In this document: positions 25,853 to 34,243 of the stretch, piece after piece
Position numbering within the stretch: position 1 is the first letter of the stretch
How the letters are laid out: the number at the start of each line of letters is the position of its first letter
Source of the DNA: JBDTDV01 sp039922875
Lineage (GTDB): Bacteria; Actinomycetota; Actinomycetes; Actinomycetales; Microbacteriaceae
DNA: 64,000 nt
NCBI GenBank assembly: GCA_039922875.1
Contig: JBDTDV010000066.1
Span: forward strand, 1 to 64,000
Direction of reading: 5' to 3'
Translations under genes and position numbers: made by a program
The notes under the pieces: model-generated
Seen by the model: the letters and a program-made list of their open reading frames with translations, nothing else
Databases searched by the model: none
Told to the model about the DNA's origin: nothing

Positions 25853-26488
25853 TCAGCCGACGACGGGCTCCACTCTGGCGCGGATCGCGGCCGCGACATC
25901 AGCGACGGAGCCGGAAGCATCAAGAACCAGGAATCGGTCCGGCTCCGCGTCGGCAAGGCCCAGGTAGGCGGCGCGGACCCGGGAATGGAACTCGGCATCC
26001 TCCGCCTCCAGTCGGTCGTAGCGAGGCCGACTACCGTTCATCCGGCCTCGCGCCAGGTCCTCGTCGAGATCCAGCAGAATGGTCAGGTCCGGGAGCAGCC
26101 CCTCGGCGGCCCAGAGCGACAGGTCGCGAATCCGAGCCGGATCGAGTTCCCGCCCGGAGCCCTGGTAGGCGATGGACGAGTCGATGTAGCGGTCCTGGAC
26201 CACGATCTCCCCGCGCCGCAGGGCCGGTCGCACCAGCGTGGCGATGTGCTGCGCACGATCCGCCGCATAGAGCAGCGCCTCAGCGCGGGGAGAAATGTGG
26301 CCGCGGTGATGTAGCACGATCTCGCGGACCTCGACGCCGACGTCGGTGCCGCCCGGCTCGCGGGTTCGCAGCACGTGGTGCCCGATGGATTCCAGCCATG
26401 CCGACAGCAGCTCGGACTGGGTGGACTTACCGGAACCGTCGCCGCCCTCAAGCGTGATGAAAAGACCCGATGCCGCCGCGGCAGTCAC
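25853..26488 (-). CDS. tmk: Thymidylate kinase
   Basis: The 211-residue enzyme has a P-loop FITLEGGDGSGKSTQSELL, the DR motif VVQDRYIDSSIAYQGSGREL and a LID region around RPRYDRLEAED. It phosphorylates dTMP to dTDP in the cytoplasm. It overlaps the topA stop by 4 bases, so the two are translationally coupled. Placement of tmk after topA and before holB is typical of actinomycetes; here a membrane protein and the mod genes follow instead of holB. Confidence 0.93.
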   Translation of the reverse strand: MTAAAASGLFITLEGGDGSGKSTQSELLSAWLESIGHHVLRTREPGGTDVGVEVREIVLHHRGHISPRAEALLYAADRAQHIATLVRPALRRGEIVVQDRYIDSSIAYQGSGRELDPARIRDLSLWAAEGLLPDLTILLDLDEDLARGRMNGSRPRYDRLEAEDAEFHSRVRAAYLGLADAEPDRFLVLDASGSVADVAAAIRARVEPVVG

Positions 26489-29421
26489 TGCTTGGGCGCC
26501 TTCTTGATCTTGTTCGCCGCACCAGCCTTTGCTGTGGTTGCCTTCGCTGTAGTTGCCTTCGCTGTAGTTGCCTTCGCCGAAGTTGCCTTCGCTGTAGTTG
26601 TCTTCGCTGTAGTTGCCTTCGCCGTAGTTGCCTTCGCCGCGCTGGCCTTCTTGGCAGGAGCCTTTCGGGTGGCCTTCTTCGGCTTCGCCGGCCCCTTAGC
26701 TCGCTTGTCGGCGAGCAACTGTACGGCGCGATCGAAATCGACCTCCTCGACGGTCTCCCCTCTGGGGATCGTGGCGTTGGTCGTGCCGTCGGTGACATAG
26801 GGGCCGAACCGCCCGTCCTTGACCCGGATCGGCTTGCCGCTGACCGGATCGGCATCAAATTCCTTCAATGCGCTGGAGGCGCGCTTGGCGCCATACTTCG
26901 GCAGGGCATACAACGCGAGCGCGCCTTCGAGATCGATCTCGAAGATCTGGTCTTCGCCGGCCAGAGACCTAGTGTCCGAGCCCCTCTTCAGATAGGGCCC
27001 ATAGCGTCCGTTCTGCGCCAGAATCTCCTCGCCCGATTCCGGATCGATCCCCACACTGCGCGGCAGGTCGAGAAGCTTGAGCGCGGTCTCCAGGTCGATC
27101 GAGGCGAGGTCCATCGACTTGAACAGGGATGCCGTGCGCGGCTTCTGCACCGCAGCCTTCTTTTTCTTTGCCGCCGCCTTCGTTTTCGGCTTGGCCGACG
27201 GGTCGCCTTCGGCGGCCGCCTCCACCGGCGCGGGCTCGGCGACCGCAGCCTGCGCCGAGGCGGGGTCCAGTTCGGTGACGTACGGACCGAACCTGCCGTT
27301 CTTCGCCACGATTTCCTTGCCGTTGGCCGGGTTCATCCCGATCACCCGGTCGATCTGTACCGGCGCGTCGATCAGCTCGTGCGCCTTGGCCTTGGTCAGC
27401 TCGTCAGGGGCGAGACCCTCGGGTATGTTGATCCGGCGAGGAGTTCCGTCTGGATCCTCGCCGGGAACCTCCAGATACGGGCCGTATTTGCCGATCCGCA
27501 AGGTGACCTCATCATCGATCTTCACCGAGTTGATCGTGCGGGCGTCGATTTCACCCAGATTGTCAATGACCTGGCGCAGCCCGCGGTGGCCCTCGCTGCC
27601 GAAGTAGAAACCGGTCAGCCACTCGGTGCGATCGGCGGTTCCCCCGGCGATCGCATCCAGATCGTCTTCTAGCTCGGCGGTAAAGTCGTACTCGACCAAC
27701 TCCGCGAAGTAATCTTCCAACAGCCTGACCACGGAGAACGCGATCCAATTGGGCACCAGCGCCTGTCCACGCGGAGTGACGTAGCCGCGATCGACGATCG
27801 TAGAGAGAATCGACGCGTACGTCGACGGTCGGCCAACGCCGAGCTCTTCGAGCGTCTTGACCAGGCTCGCCTCGGTGTACCGCGGCGGCGGGGTCGTCTC
27901 GTGGCCCTTGGCCTGCATCTCGACCACCGACAGCGGCTGCCCGACGGCCAGCGGTGGCAGGTTGGACTCCCGCTGTTCGGCGCCCTGGTTGCGCTCCTCG
28001 TCCCTGCCTTCTTCGTAAGCCTGCAGGAATCCGCGGAAGGTTATCACCGTGCCGCTGGCGGCGAATTCGGCGACCGTCCCGGCTAGCTCGCCCTCGATGA
28101 TTCGCGCATCGATCGCGATCGACGCCGTCTGCCCCTTCGCATCAGCCATCTGCGAGGCGACGGTGCGCTTCCAGATCAACTCGTAGAGTTTGAAGTCGTT
28201 GCCGCGCAAGGAGCTCGCAACTTGGCTGGGCGTGCGGAACACGTCTCCGGATGGCCGGATCGCCTCGTGCGCCTCTTGCGCGTTCTTGCTTTTGCCGGTG
28301 TACGTGCGCGGTTTTTCGGGGATGCTCTGGGCGCCGTAAAGCTTCGTCGCCTGGGCACGTGCCGCATTCGTCGCCTGACTGGACAGCGATGACGAGTCGG
28401 TGCGCATATAGGTGATGTAGCCGTTCTCATACAGAGACTGGGCGACGCTCATGGTCTGCCGGGCCGAGAATCGCAGTTTGCGGGCGGCCTCCTGCTGAAG
28501 TGTCGATGTGGTGAACGGGGCGGCGGGGCGACGCGAGTATGGCTTGGACTCGACCTTGGTAACCGTCACCGTCGTGCTCGGCAGCGCAGCGGCGGCGGCC
28601 AACGCGGTTGCGGCGGCCTCATCAAGGGTAGTGACGCTGGACTTCAGCGCACCGGTGTCGTCAAAATCGCGACCACTGGCGATCCGTTTGCCGCCAAGGC
28701 GCACCAAACGCGCGTCGAACACGGACCGTTGGGATGCAGCGTCGCGGGCCACATCGGAAGCGAGCTCTGCTGAGGGCGCAGCTGCGGACAACACCGCGCT
28801 GAGGTCCCAGTAACCGGCCGCTACGAATGCGAGACGCTCCCGTTCGCGGTCGACGACCAGTCGCGTGGCGACGGACTGCACTCGGCCGGCGGACAGCCCA
28901 GGCCCGACCTTGCGCCAAAGCACCGGAGAGACTTCGAACCCGTACAGTCGATCGAGGATCCGCCGGGTCTCCTGCGCATCGACCAGCGCGACGTCGATGT
29001 CGCGGGTGTTGTCTTTGGCGGCCTCGATGGCTTCCCGGGTGATCTCGTGGAAGACCATCCGCCGTACCGGAATGGTCGGCTTGAGCACCTCGATGAGATG
29101 CCAGGCGATGGCCTCGCCCTCGCGGTCCTCGTCTGTTGCGAGCAGGAGTTCGCTGGCACTCTTGAGTGCCTTCTTCAGTTCGGAGACCGTCTTCCGCTTC
29201 TTGTCGGAGACCACATAATATGGCTCGAAATCATTTTCGACGTCGACAGAGAACTTGCCGAGTGAGCCCTTTTTCAGTTCCGGTGGAAGGTTTTTCGGCT
29301 CAACCAAGTCACGAATGTGCCCGACGGAGGCCATCACCTGATAGCCATCGCCTAGGTATTGAGCGATCGACTTCACCTTCGTCGGGGACTCGACGATGAC
29401 GAGTTTTTTCGTGCCTGGCAC
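26485..29421 (-). CDS. topA: DNA topoisomerase I
   Basis: The 978-residue type IA enzyme has an N-terminal Toprim domain, KKLVIVESPTKVKSIAQYLG and LLATDEDREGEAIAW. The active tyrosine lies in ENGYITYMRTDSSSLS near residue 345. C-terminal repeated GRFGPYVT / GRYGPYLK modules replace zinc fingers, as in other actinomycetes. The tail is a basic Lys/Ala/Thr repeat that should bind DNA. Start is GTG 29421, with AAGGAG 5-6 bases upstream; the 32 open codons before it lack similarity. It relaxes negative supercoils and heads the long leftward gene string. Confidence 0.93.
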   Translation of the reverse strand: MPGTKKLVIVESPTKVKSIAQYLGDGYQVMASVGHIRDLVEPKNLPPELKKGSLGKFSVDVENDFEPYYVVSDKKRKTVSELKKALKSASELLLATDEDREGEAIAWHLIEVLKPTIPVRRMVFHEITREAIEAAKDNTRDIDVALVDAQETRRILDRLYGFEVSPVLWRKVGPGLSAGRVQSVATRLVVDRERERLAFVAAGYWDLSAVLSAAAPSAELASDVARDAASQRSVFDARLVRLGGKRIASGRDFDDTGALKSSVTTLDEAAATALAAAAALPSTTVTVTKVESKPYSRRPAAPFTTSTLQQEAARKLRFSARQTMSVAQSLYENGYITYMRTDSSSLSSQATNAARAQATKLYGAQSIPEKPRTYTGKSKNAQEAHEAIRPSGDVFRTPSQVASSLRGNDFKLYELIWKRTVASQMADAKGQTASIAIDARIIEGELAGTVAEFAASGTVITFRGFLQAYEEGRDEERNQGAEQRESNLPPLAVGQPLSVVEMQAKGHETTPPPRYTEASLVKTLEELGVGRPSTYASILSTIVDRGYVTPRGQALVPNWIAFSVVRLLEDYFAELVEYDFTAELEDDLDAIAGGTADRTEWLTGFYFGSEGHRGLRQVIDNLGEIDARTINSVKIDDEVTLRIGKYGPYLEVPGEDPDGTPRRINIPEGLAPDELTKAKAHELIDAPVQIDRVIGMNPANGKEIVAKNGRFGPYVTELDPASAQAAVAEPAPVEAAAEGDPSAKPKTKAAAKKKKAAVQKPRTASLFKSMDLASIDLETALKLLDLPRSVGIDPESGEEILAQNGRYGPYLKRGSDTRSLAGEDQIFEIDLEGALALYALPKYGAKRASSALKEFDADPVSGKPIRVKDGRFGPYVTDGTTNATIPRGETVEEVDFDRAVQLLADKRAKGPAKPKKATRKAPAKKASAAKATTAKATTAKTTTAKATSAKATTAKATTAKATTAKAGAANKIKKAPKQ
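26534..26638. repeat. Seven 15-base tandem repeats encoding the TopA basic tail
   Basis: Units close to GTAGTTGCCTTCGCT (plus strand) repeat seven times and encode Ala-Lys-Ala-Thr-Thr pentapeptides on the reverse strand. Copy number can change without a frameshift. Lys-rich tails of this kind promote processivity in mycobacterial TopA. Confidence 0.85.
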
Positions 29422-29623
29422 CTGTCTCCTTGTTCTTACGATGACGCACGTGCGTGCCGTGACAACGCACAGCGGCGGCACCGCTAAGCGACGCCGCCCA
29501 TCAGGCACACGATACACACTCTGACGCCCTAAGTACCTAATCGGGCTCCGGTTCCGGCACGAGACTCGGCGATTTCACGGTCGCTTGTAGGCAGCTATTG
29601 CGGTATTCGGTGGGGCGAGGACA

Positions 29624-29866
29624 ATGACAGACATGGCTACTTCATCGTTTGGCTCCTACACGGCAAAGCTGACCGACGGACCTCTTGAGGGAAAAACTAT
29701 TCGGACCGATTTTCTCGAATCGGGAGACCCGCAGCCTCGGCTGGAGATCCCAGCGGACTCCGGCAAGGTGTACCTCTACGCCAGAAGCGCCGGTGTCGAG
29801 TATTCCGAGAGCGGCGAGCGTCCGAGCGCCGTTGATTACCGGTACCTTGAGGCGCGATTCGACTGA
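29624..29866 (+). CDS. Small conserved-looking protein, unknown function
   Basis: This 80-residue soluble protein has GAGG about 5 bases before its ATG. It contains the stretch FGSYTAKLTDGPLEGKTIRT and ends YRYLEARFD, with no signal or membrane segment. Its acidic, beta-rich composition recalls small single-domain proteins of unknown role. It is transcribed divergently from topA and ends 7 bases before the convergent tad locus. I do not recognise a family. Confidence 0.6.
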   Translation: MTDMATSSFGSYTAKLTDGPLEGKTIRTDFLESGDPQPRLEIPADSGKVYLYARSAGVEYSESGERPSAVDYRYLEARFD

Positions 29867-29873
29867 CCAGCGC

Positions 29874-30221
29874 TCATCCGGAGCCGGGTGGTCCTGCCCT
29901 GGCTGTCGCGGTGATCGCGAACCCCAGATAGCTCGTCGTGGCGGTCACTGTGGCCACAACGCCCTCCATTCGGCATCCGTCGAGGGCAGCATGATTGAGC
30001 GAGGCCGCGCGCTTGGCGATCGCGCATGGTGAGCCCGGCGTCAGGCCAAGCGCGGTGTCTGCCGCCGCGAGCGCCGCGGCATCGGCGGCCCCCTCGACCT
30101 GTTGACGGATCGCAAACCCAGCCGACAGGGCAAGGGCAAGTCCGGTGAAGATGAGGACCGCAGCAAGCACACCGACAGCAAGGATCGACCCGGATCCCTC
30201 CTCGCTCACGTTCGCACGCAT
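29874..30221 (-). CDS. TadE-like protein, helicase/secretion-neighbourhood type
   Basis: This 115-residue protein has one N-terminal transmembrane segment, GSILAVGVLAAVLIFTGLAL. Next comes the motif FAIRQQVEGAADAAALAAAD, which identifies the Rv3660c-neighbourhood TadE-like family of minor pseudopilins. Its ATG overlaps the stop of the TadE gene as TAATG. It is the last gene of the tad locus and probably a minor component of the Flp-type pilus or secretion filament. Confidence 0.8.
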   Translation of the reverse strand: MRANVSEEGSGSILAVGVLAAVLIFTGLALALSAGFAIRQQVEGAADAAALAAADTALGLTPGSPCAIAKRAASLNHAALDGCRMEGVVATVTATTSYLGFAITATARAGPPGSG

Positions 30222-30577
30222 TAGCGACCTCCGGACAATGCGCACGAACGCGCCGAAACGGTGATGCCCAGTGCGCCGGCCGGGCCGAACGCGGCGGGAG
30301 CGCTCAGGCTCAGACAGATGAACTCCCCCTCCGCACTATGGGTGACGACTGCGGTGCTCACCGACCGGTGAACTCGCGCTGCGGCGAGGTCTGCCCCGTC
30401 GCCGCGGGCGAGCGAGCGAGCGCCGTCCGCCGCAGCATCCGACAACCGAACCTGCTGGACGACAACCTGAATCGCGCCGAGACAACAGGACAGCACCAGC
30501 AGCACCGCCGGTATCACCGTGGCGAATTCAGCTGTCACGCTGCCGGCATCGTTCCTAACCCGCAACAGTGAGCGCAC
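30221..30577 (-). CDS. TadE-family pseudopilin
   Basis: The 118-residue protein begins with a short basic leader, then AGSVTAEFATVIPAVLLVLS with the Glu that marks TadE/pilin processing. The soluble part has RLSDAAADGARSLARGDGAD and two Cys (ICLSL, RSCAL) that may form a disulfide. The GTG start overlaps the preceding DUF4244 gene by 23 bases. It probably matures at a prepilin peptidase encoded elsewhere and joins the Tad pilus. Confidence 0.8.
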   Translation of the reverse strand: MRSLLRVRNDAGSVTAEFATVIPAVLLVLSCCLGAIQVVVQQVRLSDAAADGARSLARGDGADLAAARVHRSVSTAVVTHSAEGEFICLSLSAPAAFGPAGALGITVSARSCALSGGR

Positions 30578-30848
30578 GCCGGATGAGGTCCGTCAGGATG
30601 CCGCGTACTTCATCGCCACGCAGGATGACCACCAGCAGACCGGCAAAGCCGACCGCGGCCATCGTCGCCACGGCATACTCGGCTGTGGCAGTGCCTTCTT
30701 CGTCCCGCCAGCGGGCAGCGAAGCGGGCAGCCGAACCGGCGACGGGCGCCGGCAGTGCGGTGAGTATCGATTGCACTGCGAGCGATGACTGTGCTGCTGG
30801 CCGAAGCGCACCTCGCTGAGCGCGCCGAATCGAATTTTCCCAGAGCAT
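30555..30848 (-). CDS. DUF4244 Flp-pilin-like protein
   Basis: This 97-residue protein has an unusually long basic leader of about 55 residues. The pilin-like segment DEEGTATAEYAVATMAAVGF follows and then a second hydrophobic stretch. The TAEYA motif is the pilin processing/assembly signature of DUF4244, the major small pilin of actinobacterial tad loci. ATG 30848 is fixed by GAGGAG upstream. It lies 122 bases after the TadC-type gene, enough room for its own promoter. Confidence 0.8.
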   Translation of the reverse strand: MLWENSIRRAQRGALRPAAQSSLAVQSILTALPAPVAGSAARFAARWRDEEGTATAEYAVATMAAVGFAGLLVVILRGDEVRGILTDLIRRALTVAG

Positions 30849-30970
30849 GGATCTTCTCCTCTTATCTGTGTGGTTATCTGTGTGGATCGATGGTGTGGAT
30901 CGGCACGAGTGCAATCCTTCGCCACCGGCACCCGCAATCGGCCCCGAATGGCGAGTCTGAGAAGAACAGG

Positions 30971-31951
30971 TCAGAACGTCGAGGCTGTGGACGAGATGAT
31001 GGCCAACAGGAGTGGAACGACCGCGACGAGCATGAACGCCGGCAACACGCACACTCCGAGCGGGACCATCAGGCGCACCGCGAGGGCGGCCGCGGCACGC
31101 TGACCTTCGCCGGTCGCATCCCGTCTCGTCTGCTCCGCCTCGCTGCGCAGCAACTCCGCAGCCGGGATGCCCGCCCGTCGTGCCAGCCGGATCACCCCGC
31201 CGATGCTGCCCGTCGGCGCCATGACGTCAGCCCGTGATCCTGCTCCGATGCGCGCGGCCAGCTCGAACCGGTTCACCGCATCCTCGACCAGTTGCGTCGC
31301 CCGCTCGACCGATCCGCCGCCGGACATCGCGATCGCCATCAGGTCGATGTCGAGCCCGGGAGTGAGGCTGGTGGGCTGGGCCAACCGCACCAGCCGACGG
31401 TTCCATCGGTTCCCGGCGAACGTCAGGAAGGCACCGCCGGCCAGACAGGCCAGCCCCGGCACGGTGGTAAGCAGCACCTGGAGGGTATTGAGCCCGAGCC
31501 CTATGCCGAGCAGCACGCCGACCACTGGCAGCCCCATCACCATCCGTGCAGTGGCAGCAGGTCCCGCCAGCGCCACCCGCAGATCTCGCTGAGTCTGGCC
31601 GAGCGCGCGGAACGACGTTGCCAGATCTCGCAAGCTGGTGGCCAGCGGCGCGCCAGCCTCGTTCGCGACAAACCACGCCGCGGCCAGCCCCAGCCAAGCG
31701 CCGGCTACCGATGAAGGCAGGCGTTTCGCCGCGGTGCGAATCGCTGCGGCGATCCCGTCTCCGCGCTCACCCGCCTCGGCGCCCGCGAACACCGGCGACC
31801 GCCCTCCGCTCGGCCCGGCATCCGCGTCGATCTCGGCCAGATACCGCCATGCAGAGGCCGGGGCGACCCCGGCTCCGAGCAACACCGCCAATCGTTGGGT
31901 CACCCCGGCTACCGCTTCGATCGCCGGCGGTTGCCTCAGCCGGCGGGGCAC
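30971..31951 (-). CDS. Type II secretion F / TadC-type membrane platform protein
   Basis: The 326-residue protein has a T2SSF domain over about residues 190-310 (AIAMSGGGSVERATQLVEDA, LRSEAEQTRRDATGEGQRAA). Hydrophobic segments lie near 130-175 and at the C-terminus (RLMVPLGVCVLPAFMLVAVV). It forms the inner-membrane platform driven by TadA. Most tad loci have separate TadB and TadC; only this one is present here, so it may serve alone or the two may be merged. It overlaps the TadA gene by 16 bases. Confidence 0.82.
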   Translation of the reverse strand: MPRRLRQPPAIEAVAGVTQRLAVLLGAGVAPASAWRYLAEIDADAGPSGGRSPVFAGAEAGERGDGIAAAIRTAAKRLPSSVAGAWLGLAAAWFVANEAGAPLATSLRDLATSFRALGQTQRDLRVALAGPAATARMVMGLPVVGVLLGIGLGLNTLQVLLTTVPGLACLAGGAFLTFAGNRWNRRLVRLAQPTSLTPGLDIDLMAIAMSGGGSVERATQLVEDAVNRFELAARIGAGSRADVMAPTGSIGGVIRLARRAGIPAAELLRSEAEQTRRDATGEGQRAAAALAVRLMVPLGVCVLPAFMLVAVVPLLLAIISSTASTF

Positions 31952-33126
31952 GCGGGTTCCTCCGCGACGGCCAGCCGATCGTGGGCGTCTAGCTGGAAGC
32001 GCCCCATTTGCGCGATCCGGCGCGTACCGTCGGTGTGTTCAAGATGCAGCACCAATCCGATTGCGCTGACGGCCTGCCTGGCCACAGCTTCAGTGCCAAG
32101 CCCCGCGAGTGCGCCGAGCGCTTCCAGTCGCGCCGGAACATCCGCCAGTGCATTCGCGTGCACAGTTCCCGCGCCGCCGTCGTGCCCGGTGTTCAGCGCG
32201 GACAGCAGTTCCCGGATCTCAGCTCCACGGCACTCCCCCACCACGAGCCGGTCCGGTCGCATCCGCAGCGCCTCGCGCACCAAGCGCGCCATGCCGACCT
32301 CACCGGCACCGTCCAGATTCGCCTGCCGCGACTCCAACGACACGAAATGCGGATGCTGCACCCTCAGCTCTGCGACGTCCTCGATGGCAACAATCCGGTC
32401 GCGCGGCGAAGCGGATGCCAGCAACGCCGACAATAGCGTCGTCTTGCCGCTGCCGGCTGCCCCGGTCACCAGCAGGTTCTCCCGACCGGAAATGGCGCGA
32501 TTGAGGCGAGTGAGCTGGCCGGAAGTGAGCATTCCAGCCGCCTGCAGATCTGGCAACCGAAACCGTTGCTTTCGGGGAATCCGGATTGACAGCAGCGTCC
32601 CCGTGGTCGCGATCGGCGGTAGAACCGCGTGCACCCGGATTCCGTCGTGCAGGCGCACGTCCACGCATGGTGTTGTCTCGTCGATGTGCCGCCCGCCCAA
32701 GGCGATCAGCCGAACCGCGAGTTCGCGCAGCGATCCTTCGTCGGCGTCCCAGGCCAGATCTCGCACCGGACCAGCGCCGGAATCCACCCAGAGCCCAGCG
32801 GGACCGTTCACGAAGACGTCGGTGGCCGTGCCCGCGGCGAGATACGGGGCGAGCGGGCCAAGCGCGGCCCAGTCTGTCTCCGGCGCGTCCGTCTCCGGCG
32901 CGCGCGGCAAAGCGCCGGACATTTCGGGCAGCACACCCGGTGGCCCACCGTCGCTTGGTATCACAGCGGTGGCCTGCCCTGGCGTGGCACGTTCAGCCAT
33001 ATCTGTCGGCCCTGCCTTCGTGCCGAGGAGGCCTCGGCCGGCAGCATGACCCCGTGGCCGCACCACGAACGGAACAGTTGCGGTGGCACCAGAATCGGAC
33101 ATCCGGCTACGGTACGAGGAGTTCAC
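31936..33126 (-). CDS. tadA: TadA-family secretion/pilus ATPase
   Basis: The 396-residue ATPase has Walker A LLVTGAAGSGKTTLLSALLA, the Asp box RDRIVAIEDVAELRV, Walker B-region RMRPDRLVVGECRGAEIREL and the His box GTVHANALADVPARLEAL. It powers assembly of the Tad/Flp filament from the cytoplasmic face. No Shine-Dalgarno is visible before GTG 33126, ATG 33102 or ATG 33000, so the start is uncertain; family similarity begins near residue 80. No CpaE/TadZ gene precedes it, unlike many actinomycete tad loci. Confidence 0.85.
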   Translation of the reverse strand: MNSSYRSRMSDSGATATVPFVVRPRGHAAGRGLLGTKAGPTDMAERATPGQATAVIPSDGGPPGVLPEMSGALPRAPETDAPETDWAALGPLAPYLAAGTATDVFVNGPAGLWVDSGAGPVRDLAWDADEGSLRELAVRLIALGGRHIDETTPCVDVRLHDGIRVHAVLPPIATTGTLLSIRIPRKQRFRLPDLQAAGMLTSGQLTRLNRAISGRENLLVTGAAGSGKTTLLSALLASASPRDRIVAIEDVAELRVQHPHFVSLESRQANLDGAGEVGMARLVREALRMRPDRLVVGECRGAEIRELLSALNTGHDGGAGTVHANALADVPARLEALGALAGLGTEAVARQAVSAIGLVLHLEHTDGTRRIAQMGRFQLDAHDRLAVAEEPACPAG

Positions 33127-33472
33127 GGCTGCGCTGCCCGGTTGCCGGCGAACAGGGATAACTCATCGGCGTCGATCCATGTGAGCAACAGGACCTGCGG
33201 GCGGGATTGAGGCTCGCAAACCCACCCGCGTTAGCTATGTGTTAAACCCATGCGTTAACAAGAGGGGGCGACACCTATTGGGGGAAACAGATGCCGCCTC
33301 AGCGACACGGGATTGGGGGGAATCACTCGTGCCGCACGCCAAAATAACATTCGGCCGGAGCTAGTCTACGCTGTTCACCTGGTTTGGCAACGAAATTATT
33401 CGCCAGCTCACAGCATTCAACACAACATCCATCCAACCGGCGGCCTCCCCGTGGCCACCGAACCACATCGCC
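33127..33472. other. Gene-free region upstream of tadA
   Basis: This stretch of 346 bases between tadA and ridA holds no supportable gene. It is locally AT-richer, for example around GTTAACAAG near 33253 and the 33345-33420 segment, so it probably carries the tad promoter. No clear palindrome or terminator was found. Confidence 0.5.
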
Positions 33473-33943
33473 TTATTCGAAGGCGAGCACCAACTCCACC
33501 TCGACCGGCGAGTTCAGCGGGAGTACCGCAACACCGACCGACGACCGCGCGTGAGCACCGGCCTCGCCGAAGATCTCACCGAGTACTTCGGATGCCCCGT
33601 TGACGACCACTGGCTGTCCAGTGAACGATGGGTCGGAGGCTACGAAGCCGACGACCTTGACGATGCGCGTCACCCGGTCCAATGAGCCGAGCACGCTCTG
33701 CGCGGCAGCCAGAGCGTTCAACGCCGCGGTACGCGCGTAGCCCTTCGCCGCATCCGGCGACACCAGCCCGGTGCCCTCGCCGACCTTACCGGCCTCAGGC
33801 AGCGCCCCGGAAACCATCGGCAACTGCCCGGCCGTGTAGACCAGGTTGCCGCTAATCACTGCCGGTACGTATGCAGCCACCGGAGCAATGACATCCGGAA
33901 TCCGGATACCGAGCTCGGCAAGGCGATCATCAAGTTTGGACAT
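33473..33943 (-). CDS. RidA-family enamine/imine deaminase
   Basis: The 156-residue protein contains PVAAYVPAVISGNLVYTAGQ and AGAHARSSVGVAVLPLNSPV. The Arg in ARSSVGV and the downstream Glu in VEVELVLAFE match catalytic positions of RidA (YjgF). The family hydrolyses reactive enamine/imine intermediates from PLP enzymes. The ATG overlaps the stop of the DUF4177 gene as TAATG, and the two form a two-gene operon divergent from ponA. Confidence 0.88.
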   Translation of the reverse strand: MSKLDDRLAELGIRIPDVIAPVAAYVPAVISGNLVYTAGQLPMVSGALPEAGKVGEGTGLVSPDAAKGYARTAALNALAAAQSVLGSLDRVTRIVKVVGFVASDPSFTGQPVVVNGASEVLGEIFGEAGAHARSSVGVAVLPLNSPVEVELVLAFE

Positions 33944-34170
33944 TAAGCAACCTCTTCCTCATCAGAAACAGAACTAGAAACAGCATCGGAAACCGCACCC
34001 GCAGCTCCGGCACCCTCGGCGAGAACTGGCCGCTTCATGTACGCGACCAGCCCACCCTCCGGGCCATTCACCACCTGAACAAGCTCCCAGCCTTCGGAAC
34101 CCCAATTGTTCAGAATCGCAGCCGTGTTGTGAATGATCAGCGGGGTGGTCAGGTACTCCCAGCGTTGCAT
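33943..34170 (-). CDS. DUF4177 small protein
   Basis: This 75-residue protein begins MQRWEYLTTPLIIHNTAAIL and continues NNWGSEGWELVQVV, the DUF4177 signature. An acidic Ser/Glu-rich tail follows. ATG 34170 has GAGGAG 6 bases upstream; the longer open frame runs antisense into ponA and is rejected. It precedes ridA with overlapping stop and start, a pair often seen next to ponA in actinomycetes. Function is unknown. Confidence 0.82.
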   Translation of the reverse strand: MQRWEYLTTPLIIHNTAAILNNWGSEGWELVQVVNGPEGGLVAYMKRPVLAEGAGAAGAVSDAVSSSVSDEEEVA

Positions 34171-34243
34171 GGTTCTCCTCAGGTCACGGTTACGGCAGAG
34201 TCGGTCGAGAAACTTGCCAGCTTTCTCGCTTACTCTTGATTCT

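Noticed and set aside
26470..27672. Repeat-rich rightward open frame opposite topA, at first sight a repeat protein or CRISPR-like array
   Set aside because: The 15-base units have no spacers and code for the TopA Lys/Ala tail; no cas genes are near.
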